Positions 1-9,165 are shown, numbered from the stretch's first letter. The stretch: 64,000 nt of DNA from Seohaeicola saemankumensis (GCF_042678485.1 NZ_JBHTKR010000005.1:448626-512625); one strand, 5' to 3'. Made by a program: numbers and translations. The notes: generated from the sequence alone by a model not told the origin.

Positions 1-2
1 TG

Positions 3-818
3 CGCAATGCCTGGGGCGGTGGCGACGTGGTCTGGCTGGATCCGGATGCGGCAGCCGAATTCGCCTTGCCCGTGCCGCCCGAAAACCGCTGGCAGGTTTG
101 GGAAGACCTGCAAGGCATGGGCCTTGATCTGGTGGTGCAGCCCGCCAAGGGGCGCCGCAAGCGGATGCTTCTGGCCGACATGGACAGCACGATGATCCAG
201 CAGGAATGCATCGACGAGCTGGCCGATATGGCAGGTGTCGGCGCAAGGGTCGCGGATATCACGGCGCGGGCCATGAATGGCGAACTGGATTTCGAAGGGG
301 CATTGCTTGAACGCGTCTCGCTGCTGCGCGGTCTGGATCAAGGTGTGATCGCGCAGGTGCTGAACGAACGGATCACCTTCATGCCCGGCGGGGCCGAACT
401 GGTGGCAACGATGAAGGCCAATGGCGGGCATGCGGCGCTGGTGTCGGGCGGTTTCACCGCTTTCACCACGCGCGTGGCCCGGGTGCTGGGCTTTGACGAG
501 CACCGCGCCAATACCCTGTTGATCGAGAACGGCAAGCTGGTGGGCGACGTGGCGCGCCCCATTCTGGGGCGGCAAGCCAAGATCGAGGCGCTGGAACAGA
601 TCAGCGCCCGGCTTGGAATTTCCGAGGCCGACGTGATCGCCGTGGGCGACGGGGCCAACGACCTGGGCATGCTGGGCCGCGCGGGCACGGGCGTCGCCCT
701 GCATGCCAAGCCCAGCGTGGCCGCGCAATGCGAAGCAAGGGTCAACCACGGCGACCTGACGGCGCTGCTGTTCATCCAGGGCTATGCGCGGTCGGAATTC
801 ACGACGGCACTTGTTTAA
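3..818 (+). CDS. serB: Phosphoserine phosphatase SerB (5' end outside window)
   Basis: This is the 3' part of a HAD-superfamily phosphoserine phosphatase, which makes L-serine from O-phosphoserine in the last step of serine synthesis. The reading frame is open to the window edge, so the start lies upstream; the 271 residues seen lack only a short N-terminal piece. HAD motif I (DMDST) is at about residue 58, the motif-II serine lies in LVSGGFT, and motif IV (VGDGANDLGML) is near residue 211. The gene ends TAA at 818. No terminator is obvious before the next gene, which is on the same strand 87 bp away but is functionally unrelated. Confidence 0.95.
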   Translation, partial: RNAWGGGDVVWLDPDAAAEFALPVPPENRWQVWEDLQGMGLDLVVQPAKGRRKRMLLADMDSTMIQQECIDELADMAGVGARVADITARAMNGELDFEGALLERVSLLRGLDQGVIAQVLNERITFMPGGAELVATMKANGGHAALVSGGFTAFTTRVARVLGFDEHRANTLLIENGKLVGDVARPILGRQAKIEALEQISARLGISEADVIAVGDGANDLGMLGRAGTGVALHAKPSVAAQCEARVNHGDLTALLFIQGYARSEFTTALV

Positions 819-905
819 TTCTCTACCTTAAGTTAACATTTCCGGCAATTCGCTGCCACGTTGCAACAAATCCTGGGGGGGTCTTGTTGACGGGGAACTG
901 GCGCA

Positions 906-1895
906 TTGCCAACGATCGAGATATTCGCCACGGGTGACGAGATAGGCATATATTCCAGCCTGTCGGTCTCTGGCGCTTCCAACGGAACGAAGGTGACCCT
1001 GCAAGGCGTCCAGGCGCTTGGCACCTCTACCGATGTGTTCCGGATCGTGATCCGGAATGTAGAGGAAGGCGACGGCCTTTTCAGCAGCGGACAATACGTG
1101 GATATCTATGCTTGGCCGGATACCGATCCGCCCGCGCCGCCGCTTTATTCCTCGCTTGACCCGCAAAGTGACCAGTTCAATGGGCGCGCCTCCTCGGCCG
1201 AGCATCAGGTATTTACCGGCGCCAACATCGTGTTCGATCTGAACGGGATCACCGAAGGCACGATACAATACGGCCCCGGCATTGATCCGCCACGCAACCA
1301 GCAACTGTCGTTCAACACCTTCTCGCCCGATCCACCTGTCTTTCCCTGCTTTGCCGCCGGCACCCTGATCGAAGCCGAGGGAGGCCCACGCCCGGCCGAG
1401 ACCCTGAAAGAGGGCGATCTGGTGCTGACCGCCGACAATGGCCTGCAACCGATCCGCTGGATCGGAAAACGCAGCGTATCGGGGCTGGACAGGTTGGCAC
1501 CGATCCTGATCAAGGCCGGCGCCCTGGGCAATTACCGCGATCTTCTGGTGTCGCCGCAGCACCGGATGCTGGTGCAGAATTGGCGCACACAGGTCTATTT
1601 CGGCAAGTCACAGGTTCTGGTCGCCGCAAAACATCTGGTGAACGGCAAAACCATAAGGCCAGCCCCGCGCAGCAGCATCACCTATGTGCATATGGCCTTT
1701 GACCAGCACGAGATCATCTTTGCCGAAGGCTGCCCCAGCGAGAGCCTTTTCCTGGCCGACGAATCCATGGCCGCGCTCGGCGCTGACGCATTGGCAGAGC
1801 TTCGTGATATCTTTCCGGACATGCGCCGGGATGCGCCTTCTTCAAAGGCCGCGCGCGCCTTTCTGCGCGGATGGGAAGGCACATTGGTGGCCTGA
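906..1895 (+). CDS. Hint-domain (Hint_2 type) protein
   Basis: A 329-residue protein with an unrecognised N-terminal domain of about 140 residues and a C-terminal Hint domain of the kind found in Rhodobacterales surface or secreted proteins. The Hint block starts at VFPCFAAGT (Cys148, the expected self-splicing/cleavage nucleophile) and includes the later SPQHR histidine (His219). The start must be the TTG at 906: an in-frame TGA lies at 888 and no other start codon lies between, while GGGGAA at 892-897 is a fitting ribosome site. No signal peptide is seen. It converges on the asparaginase gene with 22 bp between stops. Autoproteolysis is inferred from the family only; the target is unknown. 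Confidence 0.85.
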   Translation: MPTIEIFATGDEIGIYSSLSVSGASNGTKVTLQGVQALGTSTDVFRIVIRNVEEGDGLFSSGQYVDIYAWPDTDPPAPPLYSSLDPQSDQFNGRASSAEHQVFTGANIVFDLNGITEGTIQYGPGIDPPRNQQLSFNTFSPDPPVFPCFAAGTLIEAEGGPRPAETLKEGDLVLTADNGLQPIRWIGKRSVSGLDRLAPILIKAGALGNYRDLLVSPQHRMLVQNWRTQVYFGKSQVLVAAKHLVNGKTIRPAPRSSITYVHMAFDQHEIIFAEGCPSESLFLADESMAALGADALAELRDIFPDMRRDAPSSKAARAFLRGWEGTLVA

Positions 1896-1917
1896 TCTGC
1901 TCTGCGGCACGTCGCGA

Positions 1918-2913
1918 TCAGGCGAAGGCGGCGCCCGGTCGGATCATGCCGACCTCGATACCCCTCCGGTTCAGGATTGGCGGGTTCAGAAATCGACGCG
2001 TTGCGGGATGACCGGCATCCAGCACCCCAAGACGTACCAGGATCGCGGCAATCGCGCATTCCGCGCCGCGGGTGGTGCCATCGGTGATCTTCAGCGCCAC
2101 GCCCAGCCTGCGTTCGGGTATGATCGCGATGAAAAACGCCTCGGCCCCGGTTTTCAGCGCCACGCGACCGTTCATCGCCCGCATCAGAAGCGTGCAGGCT
2201 CGGCCTTCTCCGGCGACCAGTTCGGGAAAGGCGACCATGGCTTGCACCAACCGGGCAGCGGCCCCTTCCTGCGCCGAGGCACCATCCCGTGCGGCGGCAA
2301 AGAAAGCCATGGCGCGGGCCATGCCATGCAGAGAGGTGGCGAAATTCGGGGCGGAACAGCCGTCGATCCCGTAGCCGGGGCTGGCCTCTCCCGTGATTTC
2401 TTCGAACGCCTCCAGACAGGCGCGCTGCACCGGATGATCAGGGTCCACATATTCGGGCCCGCCGCCCAGATGGCGGTTCAGCGTCAGAAAGCCCGTGTGC
2501 TTGCCAGAGCAGTTGTTGTGGATCTGGCAGGGTTTTTGGCCCGCCCGGATCAACGCATCACGGGCCGGCAGGTCGTCAGGCTCTTGCGGCCCGCAGCGGA
2601 AGTCATCGACGGTGCAACCGATATGATCCAGCCAGGCTTTCACCCGGTCCGTGTGGATCGCCGCCCCATTGTGACTGGCGCAGGCCAGGGCCAGATGTTC
2701 GGGCCATAACCTGGCGGCATCCGCGGCGCCGCTGGTGATCAAGGGCAGCGCCTGCAACATCTTGGAAGACGAGCGCGGCATCACCACCGCTTGCGGATCC
2801 CCCCAGGATTCGACGATCCCGCCCGCGGCGTCACAAATCACGGCGTGACCGTGATGAATGCTTTCCAGAAAGGGCCCGCGCCATATTTCGGCCATGGGAA
2901 CAGGGGGGGTCAT
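1918..2913 (-). CDS. L-asparaginase, rhizobial/thermolabile type II family
   Basis: A 331-residue protein of the asparaginase family typified by the Rhizobium etli inducible enzyme, which hydrolyses L-asparagine to aspartate and ammonia. It has the family's RSSSKMLQALP segment near the N-terminus, CSGKHTGFL in the middle and GYGIDGCSAPNF further on, with the conserved cysteine and lysine of this structural class. The ATG at 2913 is chosen because AAAGGAG sits just upstream on the minus strand; an open frame extends 22 codons further upstream without a better site. Divergent from the gene at 3108, with about 190 bp of shared promoter space. Confidence 0.88.
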   Translation of the reverse strand: MTPPVPMAEIWRGPFLESIHHGHAVICDAAGGIVESWGDPQAVVMPRSSSKMLQALPLITSGAADAARLWPEHLALACASHNGAAIHTDRVKAWLDHIGCTVDDFRCGPQEPDDLPARDALIRAGQKPCQIHNNCSGKHTGFLTLNRHLGGGPEYVDPDHPVQRACLEAFEEITGEASPGYGIDGCSAPNFATSLHGMARAMAFFAAARDGASAQEGAAARLVQAMVAFPELVAGEGRACTLLMRAMNGRVALKTGAEAFFIAIIPERRLGVALKITDGTTRGAECAIAAILVRLGVLDAGHPATRRFLNPPILNRRGIEVGMIRPGAAFA

Positions 2914-3107
2914 CGATTGCTCCTTTGTAAACTCTACGCGATCCCGGGGCGGGTCTGTGCAATTTTCCGCCAACAGCACTTTCGCATGTGGCAGCTTTCA
3001 GGCTATTGTTGCAAGGTCGAGAAGGACATGGGTCAAGCGCGAATGCCGAAAACGGCGGGCCTGACCCATCGCGGAATTGAGGCACGTACGGCTTGGAGGC
3101 TGGACAG

Positions 3108-3647
3108 ATGACATCAAGACTGGCGCGCGGATGGCTCCGCGCAAGTGTCGGGGCGATGATGGCCCTCGCGGCGACCGGAGCATGGGCGCAACAAACAAGC
3201 ACCAATCAGGTTGCGGCCAAAACGGACTGGAGCGTCTTCGAAGACGCGGACCCCAAGGAATGCTGGGCCGTGTCGTCGCCCAAGGAAACGGTCAACACAA
3301 GAGACGGGCGTGTGGTCGCCGTGCAGCGCGGGGAAATCCTGCTGATGACCTTCTACCGCCCTGCGGCAGGGGTCAGCGGGCAGGTGACATTCACCGGCGG
3401 CTATCCCTTCGCCTCGGGATCGACCGTGAACCTGAACATCAATGACACGCAATTCGAACTCTTCACCGAAGGCGAATGGGCCTGGCCGGCCTCGGCCGAG
3501 GACGATGCCAAGATCATCGCCGCGATGAAGGGCGGCTCTTCGGCGATACTGACCGCGCGCTCGGCGCGCGGGACGGTGACCAAGGACAGCTTTTCGTTGC
3601 TGGGCTATACGGCCGCCACCGAAGAGGCCGCGCGCCGCTGCCAGTGA
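3108..3647 (+). CDS. Invasion-associated locus B (IalB)-like periplasmic protein
   Basis: A 179-residue exported protein with a clear Sec signal peptide (basic start, hydrophobic stretch, cleavage near AWAQQ at about residue 27). The mature part carries the IalB-family pattern: an early WSVFEDADPKECWAVS segment with one Cys, a beta-rich core, and a C-terminal paired Cys in the final RRCQ. Family members are periplasmic or surface proteins of unknown biochemical role despite the name. The ATG at 3108 has GGAGG eight bases upstream, which favours it over a TTG at 3093. A strong hairpin terminator follows, so it is separate from rlmN. Confidence 0.8.
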   Translation: MTSRLARGWLRASVGAMMALAATGAWAQQTSTNQVAAKTDWSVFEDADPKECWAVSSPKETVNTRDGRVVAVQRGEILLMTFYRPAAGVSGQVTFTGGYPFASGSTVNLNINDTQFELFTEGEWAWPASAEDDAKIIAAMKGGSSAILTARSARGTVTKDSFSLLGYTAATEEAARRCQ

Positions 3648-3668
3648 CACGCAAGCGCGACGGAATAT

Positions 3669-3696
3669 GGGCAGCCCCCGGATGGGGCTGCCCTTT
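3669..3696 (+). terminator. Intrinsic terminator after the IalB-like gene
   Basis: A perfect 10-bp GC-rich stem (GGGCAGCCCC pairing with GGGGCTGCCC, 5-nt loop) is followed directly by TTT. It lies 22 bp after the stop codon of the gene ending at 3647 and separates it from rlmN. Confidence 0.85.
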
Positions 3697-3789
3697 CGCG
3701 TTTGAAACTTGGCTTTGGATTCGCCGCGCGAATCCTGTATGACCCCGCTCTGTTTCCAAGCCCGCTCTGTTTCCAGGAATGCAAAGCCC

Positions 3790-4971
3790 ATGACCGCCAC
3801 CGCCCCGATCACCCAGGATGTGATGACCATCCCGCGCAAGCTGCCCGACGGGCCCGTCAACCTTGTCGGCCTTACACGTGATGCGATGCGCGCGGCACTG
3901 ATTGCCCATGGCACCCCGGAAAAGCAGGCGAAGATGCGCGTGGGCCAGATCTGGCAGTGGATCTACCAGAAAGGTGTGCGCGATTTCGACCTGATGACCA
4001 ATCTGGCCAAACCTTACCGGCAAGAGCTGGCACAGCACTTCACCATAGAAGTGCCCGAGGTCGTGACCCGCCAGCTATCCGAGGATGGCACCCGGAAATA
4101 TCTGGTCCGCATCGCAGGCGGCCATGAGGTCGAGGTGGTCTATATCCCCGAAGAAGGGCGCGGTACGCTGTGCATCTCCAGCCAGGTAGGCTGCACCCTG
4201 ACCTGTTCCTTCTGCCATACCGGCACGCAGAAACTGGTCCGCAACCTGACCGCCGCCGAGATCATCGGCCAGGTCATGATCGCGCGCGACGACCTGGGCG
4301 AATGGCCCGAACCGGGGCGCAACCCCAAGGACGAAACGCGGCTTCTGTCCAACATCGTCCTGATGGGCATGGGAGAGCCGCTTTACAATTTCGACAACGT
4401 GCGCGACGCGATGAAGATCGCGATGGACCCCGAAGGCATCAGCCTCAGCCGTCGCCGCATCACCCTGTCCACGTCGGGCGTGGTGCCGGAAATCGCGCGT
4501 ACCGCGCAGGAAATCGGCTGTTTGCTGGCCGTCAGCTTCCACGCCACCACGGACGAAACCCGTGACAAGCTGGTGCCGATCAACAAGCGCTGGAACATCG
4601 CGGCCCTTCTGGACGCGCTGCGCGAGTACCCCAAGGTGTCCAATTCCGAGCGGATCACATTTGAATACGTGATGCTGGCCGGGGTGAATGATACCGACGA
4701 GGATGCGCGCCGCCTGGTCAAGCTGATCGAAGGGATTCCCGCGAAGATCAACCTGATCCCGTTCAACGAATGGCCCGGCGCACCTTACAAGCGGTCGTCG
4801 AACAACCGCATTCATGCCTTTGCCGACATCATCTACAAAGCGGGGTATGCCAGCCCGATCCGCACCCCGCGCGGCGAAGACATCATGGCCGCCTGTGGAC
4901 AGTTGAAATCGGCCACGGAACGCGCTCGCAAGACGCGCGCCCAGATCGAATCCGAGGCCGGGTTGCGCTGA
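3790..4971 (+). CDS. rlmN: 23S rRNA (A2503)-C2 / tRNA (A37)-C2 methyltransferase RlmN
   Basis: A 393-residue radical-SAM methyltransferase that adds a C2 methyl group to A2503 of 23S rRNA and A37 of some tRNAs. The radical-SAM cysteines are visible as CTLTCSFC (Cys135, Cys139, Cys142), followed by HTGTQKLVRNLT. The GEPLYNFDNV motif and the C-terminal Cys in IMAACGQL (the methyl-carrying cysteine) are present, so it should be active. The ATG at 3790 gives a normal-length protein starting MTATAPIT; an upstream ATG at 3709 would add 27 atypical residues. It sits alone, between a terminator and a small gene on the same strand. Confidence 0.95.
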   Translation: MTATAPITQDVMTIPRKLPDGPVNLVGLTRDAMRAALIAHGTPEKQAKMRVGQIWQWIYQKGVRDFDLMTNLAKPYRQELAQHFTIEVPEVVTRQLSEDGTRKYLVRIAGGHEVEVVYIPEEGRGTLCISSQVGCTLTCSFCHTGTQKLVRNLTAAEIIGQVMIARDDLGEWPEPGRNPKDETRLLSNIVLMGMGEPLYNFDNVRDAMKIAMDPEGISLSRRRITLSTSGVVPEIARTAQEIGCLLAVSFHATTDETRDKLVPINKRWNIAALLDALREYPKVSNSERITFEYVMLAGVNDTDEDARRLVKLIEGIPAKINLIPFNEWPGAPYKRSSNNRIHAFADIIYKAGYASPIRTPRGEDIMAACGQLKSATERARKTRAQIESEAGLR

Positions 4972-5140
4972 CATGGCGTTTCTTGATTGCCGAGGCATTG
5001 CTTCGGCGATGCCCATCAATCCGCCCAGCCTGCCTTAATTGTTTCGCAATGCCCTGCAATTGCCCTGATCTGGCAGAATTGACGCCAAGATTCGGGAACA
5101 GATTGTTTCCTGTAGAGACGCCTTACAGGAGCCACATAAA

Positions 5141-5353
5141 ATGTCCGTCATCCAAGCCAGCGACGCCTTCATGGCCGCCCAAGTCCTTGATCTGGTGCTG
5201 AGTGAGCGCCGCAAGGCGTTGTCCCCGCGCGAATGGAAACACCGCCTGGCCGGTTACGGCTACCGACTGATGCAGTCGGATGAAGGTGTCGTTGTCACCA
5301 GCATCCGCACAGGCAGCGCCGTCTGCGCGGTTCCGGGTGAAATGTCGGTCTGA
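5141..5353 (+). CDS. Small conserved-looking protein of unknown function
   Basis: A 70-residue protein that I cannot assign to a named family. It looks real: AGGAG lies 8-12 bases before the ATG, and the residue composition is that of a soluble, folded small protein (acidic and basic helix-forming N-terminal half with SERRKALSPREWKHRLAGYGYRL, then a short beta-like VVVTSI segment). There is no signal peptide, membrane segment or cysteine pair. It stands alone on the plus strand after rlmN and runs up to the tandem repeat at 5390. A role cannot be inferred. Confidence 0.65.
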   Translation: MSVIQASDAFMAAQVLDLVLSERRKALSPREWKHRLAGYGYRLMQSDEGVVVTSIRTGSAVCAVPGEMSV

Positions 5354-5389
5354 TACCAGCTCGCAGTATCAGGCCGCGCAAACGGGCTC

Positions 5390-5580
5390 GAAACCCTGGG
5401 GGGAAATCCCGGGCCCGAAATCCTGGGGGCGACTTGGGCGGGAAACCCTGGGGGGAAATCCTGCGCCCGAAATCCTGGGGGAAGACTTGGGCCGGAAACC
5501 CTGGGGGGAAATCCTGCGCCCGAAATCCTGGGGGAAGACTTGGGCCGGAAACCCTGGGGGGAAATCCTGCGCCCGAGATC
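5390..5580. repeat. Tandem 53-bp repeat, about 3.6 copies
   Basis: Copies begin at 5390 (52 bp), 5442 (53 bp), 5495 (53 bp) and 5548 (partial, 33 bp). The second and third copies are identical; the first differs at a few bases and by one deletion. Each unit itself contains two related halves of 26-27 bp beginning GAAACCCTGGGGGG and GAAATCCTGGGGG. The plus strand is strongly G-rich, with runs of three to six G. The unit length is not a multiple of three, so open frames across it change register between copies; I see no coding role. It fills most of the gap between two convergent genes. Confidence 0.95.
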
Positions 5581-5610
5581 ACGGACCCGCATTGCTGCAG
5601 GATGTGATGC

Positions 5611-6840
5611 CTACTGGCTGATACGCGCCAAAATCAGCGGGTCCTGCCGATCGTTGGAAAACAGAAGCAGGGCGCCTGTGGGGTCGATGTCAAACCGGCT
5701 GATCCGTTGCAGGTCGGCAAGAAACAGTCCCTCCTGTTCCATCAGGTCTGGAACACATGCCATTCGCGTGGCCCCTGCGGGCCCGATGCTCAGGCCCTCG
5801 CCGCTCAACTCGAAGGCCGCATTATAGCGATTGCAGCCACTGCGCCCGGCCAATCGCCGCGTGACCGCATCGAATTCCAGCGTGACCAGCGAACCGTCCA
5901 CAAGGCTGGAACCGCTGATCTGCTCGACGATCCATTCCACACCGGCAAGCAGATCCATCGACTCGCCCCCGCAGCCTTCCAGAACACTGTCCTGCGTGGT
6001 CACACTGACCGTCTGGGGAAAAGGCGTGCCTGACATCAGGTCATGGCAGATCACGTCGGACAGGCGCAGCACCATGCCCTGGGCCGACATGTCAAAGACG
6101 AAGTCCGCACCCACCAGCGCCGCCGGTGGCAGTTTGGCGCGCAAGGGCATCTGCCCGATATTCGGGATCAGCTCGACCATTCCGCCGACGATCGTCAGCG
6201 ACCAGAACGGTTCTGTCCCGCGGGCACGATAGGGCTGTTCGGGCTCGGGCGGAACGGCCACGCATTCCGGCAGGACCTCGCCTTGCAACGACACCAGCGC
6301 GGTATCCCCCCTGGACTGATAGGAGGTGCCGGGGTCCGCCGGGTCTTCGAAGGTCATGCCCGAAGCGGTCGGAGCCCGCAACAGCACCAACCGATCCGCA
6401 TCGGTTTCAAGCACGGCGCGATCCTCGAAGAACCCGATCTTCAGCCGCGCCTCACCGCAGCGCAGCGTGCTGGCGAATCCCATCGGTTGATGGCGGCTCA
6501 TGATGACCTCGCCCAGCGCCACGGGTGCCATCCCCGCAGCCACGACAATCGCATCGCTGACCCAAAGCGGTTCGCCATCCAGGACCACTGCCGCGCGTAT
6601 CGTGGCGCCAACACCGTCGGGCAGCGTCAGCGAGAACGGCAGCGGCACTTGCTTCCCGCCAGACTGAAACCGCGTCTCTGCCAGGGGCGTGTCCTGCAAC
6701 CCCCTTGCCTCGATCACGATCTCTGCGCCGGGCGGCAGCGCATCGCGCGACAGGTAGGTCAGGGCACCATCGACATTGCGGGCTTCGGCAACGCCGCACA
6801 GCATCGCAAAAGCCAGAACAGAGATACCGACGATGCGCAT
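5611..6840 (-). CDS. Exported META/HslJ-domain protein with YbaY-like N-terminus
   Basis: A 409-residue exported protein with three recognisable parts. After a signal peptide (cleavage near VAEARN) comes a YbaY-like beta-sandwich (LTYLSRDALPPGAEIVIEARG), then a COG3650-type segment (YRARGTEPFWSLTIVGG), and finally a META/HslJ domain (about residues 300-409; SGCNRYNAAFELSGEGLSIG and ATRMACVPDLMEQE are hallmark motifs). META domains are found in stress-related envelope proteins; the biochemical role is not defined. ATG 6840 is preferred over one ten codons upstream because it starts directly before the hydrophobic signal core, but its ribosome site is weak. It converges with the gene at 5141 across the tandem repeat. 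Confidence 0.82.
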   Translation of the reverse strand: MRIVGISVLAFAMLCGVAEARNVDGALTYLSRDALPPGAEIVIEARGLQDTPLAETRFQSGGKQVPLPFSLTLPDGVGATIRAAVVLDGEPLWVSDAIVVAAGMAPVALGEVIMSRHQPMGFASTLRCGEARLKIGFFEDRAVLETDADRLVLLRAPTASGMTFEDPADPGTSYQSRGDTALVSLQGEVLPECVAVPPEPEQPYRARGTEPFWSLTIVGGMVELIPNIGQMPLRAKLPPAALVGADFVFDMSAQGMVLRLSDVICHDLMSGTPFPQTVSVTTQDSVLEGCGGESMDLLAGVEWIVEQISGSSLVDGSLVTLEFDAVTRRLAGRSGCNRYNAAFELSGEGLSIGPAGATRMACVPDLMEQEGLFLADLQRISRFDIDPTGALLLFSNDRQDPLILARISQ

Positions 6841-6967
6841 CAAGGCAGACCCTTTCGAAGATCCCTGCAAGTCTCGCGCAATATAGATCAGCGGCGGGCC
6901 TGCTCAATGCCCTCCCGGCGCTGCGGCTGCTTTTTTGGCCGACCCTTCAGCACCCACGGAGGGCCGG

Positions 6968-7813
6968 TCAGCGCCCCGGAATGGCCTCGCGCTTTTCGCC
7001 AGCGCCTTCCCATTCCGCCATGGCGGCGATCGCTTCATCGGCGGTCTCGACATAGCGGAACAGCGACAGATCCTCGGCCGAGATGGTGCCCGCCTCGGCC
7101 AGCGCCTCCCAGTTGATGATGGTTTGCCAGAAGTCCTTGCCGAACAGAAGAAACGGCACGCGTTTCATACGGCCTGTCTGGATCAGCGTCAGACTTTCGA
7201 ACATCTCGTCCAGCGTGCCGAAACCGCCCGGAAAGACGCAAACCGCATTGGCGCGCATCAGGAAATGCATCTTGCGGATCGCGAAATAGTGGAAGTTGAA
7301 GCACAGGTCGGGCGTGACGTATTCATTGGGCGCCTGTTCATGCGGCAGCACGATATTCAAGCCGATCGAAATGCCCCCCGCCTCACGTGCGCCGCGGTTT
7401 CCGGCCTCCATCACACCGGGCCCGCCACCCGTGGCAATGATGTTGCGATGCCCGCCTGCAACAAGCGAGGCTTCCGTCACCAGATAGGCGAAACGGCGCG
7501 CCTCCTCGTAGTAGCGCGACAATGCCGCAAGGTTCTTGTTGGATGCCTCCGATGCCTTGTCCGGGGCCGGGATACGCGCGCCACCGAACAGAACCACGGT
7601 GCTTTCGACGCCATATTCGTCCAGCAGCATCTGCGGTTTCAGCAGTTCCAGCTGCAAGCGGACCGGGCGCAATTCATCCCGGCACAGGAATTCATTATCG
7701 GCAAAAGCCAACTTGTAGGCAGGCGAGCGTGTCTGTTCGGTCTCGGGCACGCCATGGGCCGTCTTGATGTCCGTATGCGCGTCCCGAAACGGGCTGCTGC
7801 GGTCTTCTGTCAT
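6968..7813 (-). CDS. LOG-family (TIGR00730) nucleotide 5'-monophosphate phosphoribohydrolase-like protein
   Basis: A 281-residue Rossmann-fold protein of the LOG/YgdH group once called lysine decarboxylase-like. The diagnostic catalytic motif PGGFGTLDE is present about two thirds along, with GGGPGVMEAGNRGA preceding it. Characterised relatives remove ribose-5-phosphate from nucleoside monophosphates. It has an N-terminal extension of about 70 residues as in the longer YgdH-like class. The ATG at 7813 has AGGAA at a somewhat long spacing. It is divergent from dapD, with about 170 bp of shared upstream DNA. Confidence 0.88.
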   Translation of the reverse strand: MTEDRSSPFRDAHTDIKTAHGVPETEQTRSPAYKLAFADNEFLCRDELRPVRLQLELLKPQMLLDEYGVESTVVLFGGARIPAPDKASEASNKNLAALSRYYEEARRFAYLVTEASLVAGGHRNIIATGGGPGVMEAGNRGAREAGGISIGLNIVLPHEQAPNEYVTPDLCFNFHYFAIRKMHFLMRANAVCVFPGGFGTLDEMFESLTLIQTGRMKRVPFLLFGKDFWQTIINWEALAEAGTISAEDLSLFRYVETADEAIAAMAEWEGAGEKREAIPGR

Positions 7814-7984
7814 CGTGGTCGCTTTCCTGAAGGGGCTGAACCGGACCTATCAAAGCGCGCGCGGCAAAGCCAGTGACCTGTGGCCGGGTCCCGCCCTGCA
7901 CACGCGATGCCGTTGCGATTGCGCGCGGCGGCACTTGGCCTTATAGGCGTGGCGAAACATCGTTCATTGACCGGAGAGCCCGCC

Positions 7985-8812
7985 ATGTCCAACGCCGCAC
8001 TCGAAACCGCAATCGAAGCCGCCTGGGAAGCCCGTGACGGCATCACGCCCGCCACCAAAGGCGAAGCGCGCGACGCGATCGAGGCCACGCTGGACGCGCT
8101 GGACAGCGGCAAGCTGCGCGTGGCCGAACGTCAGGCTGACGGCCAGTGGCATGTGAACCAGTGGGCCAAGAAAGCCGTGCTTCTGGGGTTCCGCATCAAT
8201 GACATGGAAGTGCATGATGGCGGCCCGCAGTCGGGCGGCTGGTGGGACAAGGTCGACAGCAAGTTCAAGGGATGGGAAGCGGCTGACTGGAAATCCGCAG
8301 GGTTCCGCGCCGTTCCCAACTGCGTCGTGCGCCGCTCGGCCTATATCGCGCCGGGCGTTGTGCTGATGCCGTCCTTCGTGAACCTGGGCGCCTATGTGGA
8401 CAGCGGCACGATGGTCGATACCTGGGCCACGGTGGGCAGCTGCGCGCAGATCGGCAAGAATGTGCACCTGTCGGGTGGCGTGGGGATCGGCGGCGTGCTG
8501 GAACCGATGCAGGCCGGCCCCACGATCATCGAGGATAACTGCTTCATCGGCGCGCGTTCCGAAGTGGTCGAAGGCTGCATCGTGCGCGAAGGCTCGGTCC
8601 TGGGCATGGGTGTGTTCATCGGCAAATCCACCAAGATCGTGGACCGCGAAACCGGCGAGGTCATGTATGGCGAAGTGCCGGCCGGTTCCGTCGTGGTCGC
8701 AGGCTCGATGCCCTCGAAGAACGGCATCAACCTTTACTGTGCCGTGATCGTCAAGAAGGTCGACGCACAGACCCGCTCGAAGACGTCGATCAACGAGCTG
8801 TTGCGTGACTGA
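7985..8812 (+). CDS. dapD: Tetrahydrodipicolinate N-succinyltransferase DapD
   Basis: A 275-residue enzyme, the usual length for DapD, which transfers succinyl from succinyl-CoA to tetrahydrodipicolinate in lysine/diaminopimelate synthesis. The central left-handed beta-helix hexapeptide repeats are clear (about residues 105-235, for example GAYVDSGTMVDTWATVG and GGVGIGGVLEPMQAGPTIIED). The ATG at 7985 follows GGAGAG. The stop overlaps the GTG start of the next gene by eight bases, so the two are translated as a pair. dapE lies 3.4 kb downstream on the same strand and dapB at 36.4 kb on the other strand. Confidence 0.96.
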   Translation: MSNAALETAIEAAWEARDGITPATKGEARDAIEATLDALDSGKLRVAERQADGQWHVNQWAKKAVLLGFRINDMEVHDGGPQSGGWWDKVDSKFKGWEAADWKSAGFRAVPNCVVRRSAYIAPGVVLMPSFVNLGAYVDSGTMVDTWATVGSCAQIGKNVHLSGGVGIGGVLEPMQAGPTIIEDNCFIGARSEVVEGCIVREGSVLGMGVFIGKSTKIVDRETGEVMYGEVPAGSVVVAGSMPSKNGINLYCAVIVKKVDAQTRSKTSINELLRD

Positions 8813-9149
8813 CCAACCCGAAAAGCCGAAAAAGAAGCCATCCCGCCAGCAGGTCTATACCCTGCTGGTCGAGGTGGGCCGCAAGGATGGTGACGGCTTG
8901 CCGCCGAAATCCACCGGCGCGGCGCTGATGATCTATGCCTCGGGCGTGGATGAGGCCGAAGCCGTACGCGAGACGGTGGCGATCCTGAAACAGGCAGACA
9001 TGGCACCGCTGGATGTGACCGGCTATGGCACCCTTGAGGAACGCCTTGCGGATGGTCAGGAGATCGACGAGGACGAACGCGCCCTGATGGCCCGCGCCTT
9101 GGACGAAAACGCCGTCATCGTGGCGCAGATCACCCCGTTCGAAGACTGA
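8805..9149 (+). CDS. Small acidic protein co-translated with dapD
   Basis: A 114-residue soluble protein starting at a GTG that overlaps the end of dapD by eight bases. It has a lysine-rich N-terminus (KPKKKPSRQQV) and an acidic, helical remainder; no signal peptide or membrane segment. I do not recognise a named family. The overlap implies co-expression with dapD and perhaps a link to diaminopimelate synthesis, but nothing in the sequence shows a reaction. It ends 16 bp before the convergent Hint gene. Confidence 0.7.
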   Translation: MTDQPEKPKKKPSRQQVYTLLVEVGRKDGDGLPPKSTGAALMIYASGVDEAEAVRETVAILKQADMAPLDVTGYGTLEERLADGQEIDEDERALMARALDENAVIVAQITPFED

Positions 9150-9165
9150 AACCTGCCTTGCGAGC

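Noticed and set aside
816..836. A CtrA-like TTAA pair between serB and the Hint gene
   Set aside because: Spacing between the TTAA halves is nine, not the seven of the CtrA consensus.
5390..5580. Possible CRISPR array
   Set aside because: The units are contiguous, with no unique spacers between repeats, and no cas genes are near.
5260..5592. A minus-strand frame coding a proline/glycine/phenylalanine repeat protein
   Set aside because: The 53-bp unit is not a multiple of three, so the peptide repeats change frame; there is no ribosome site or conservation.
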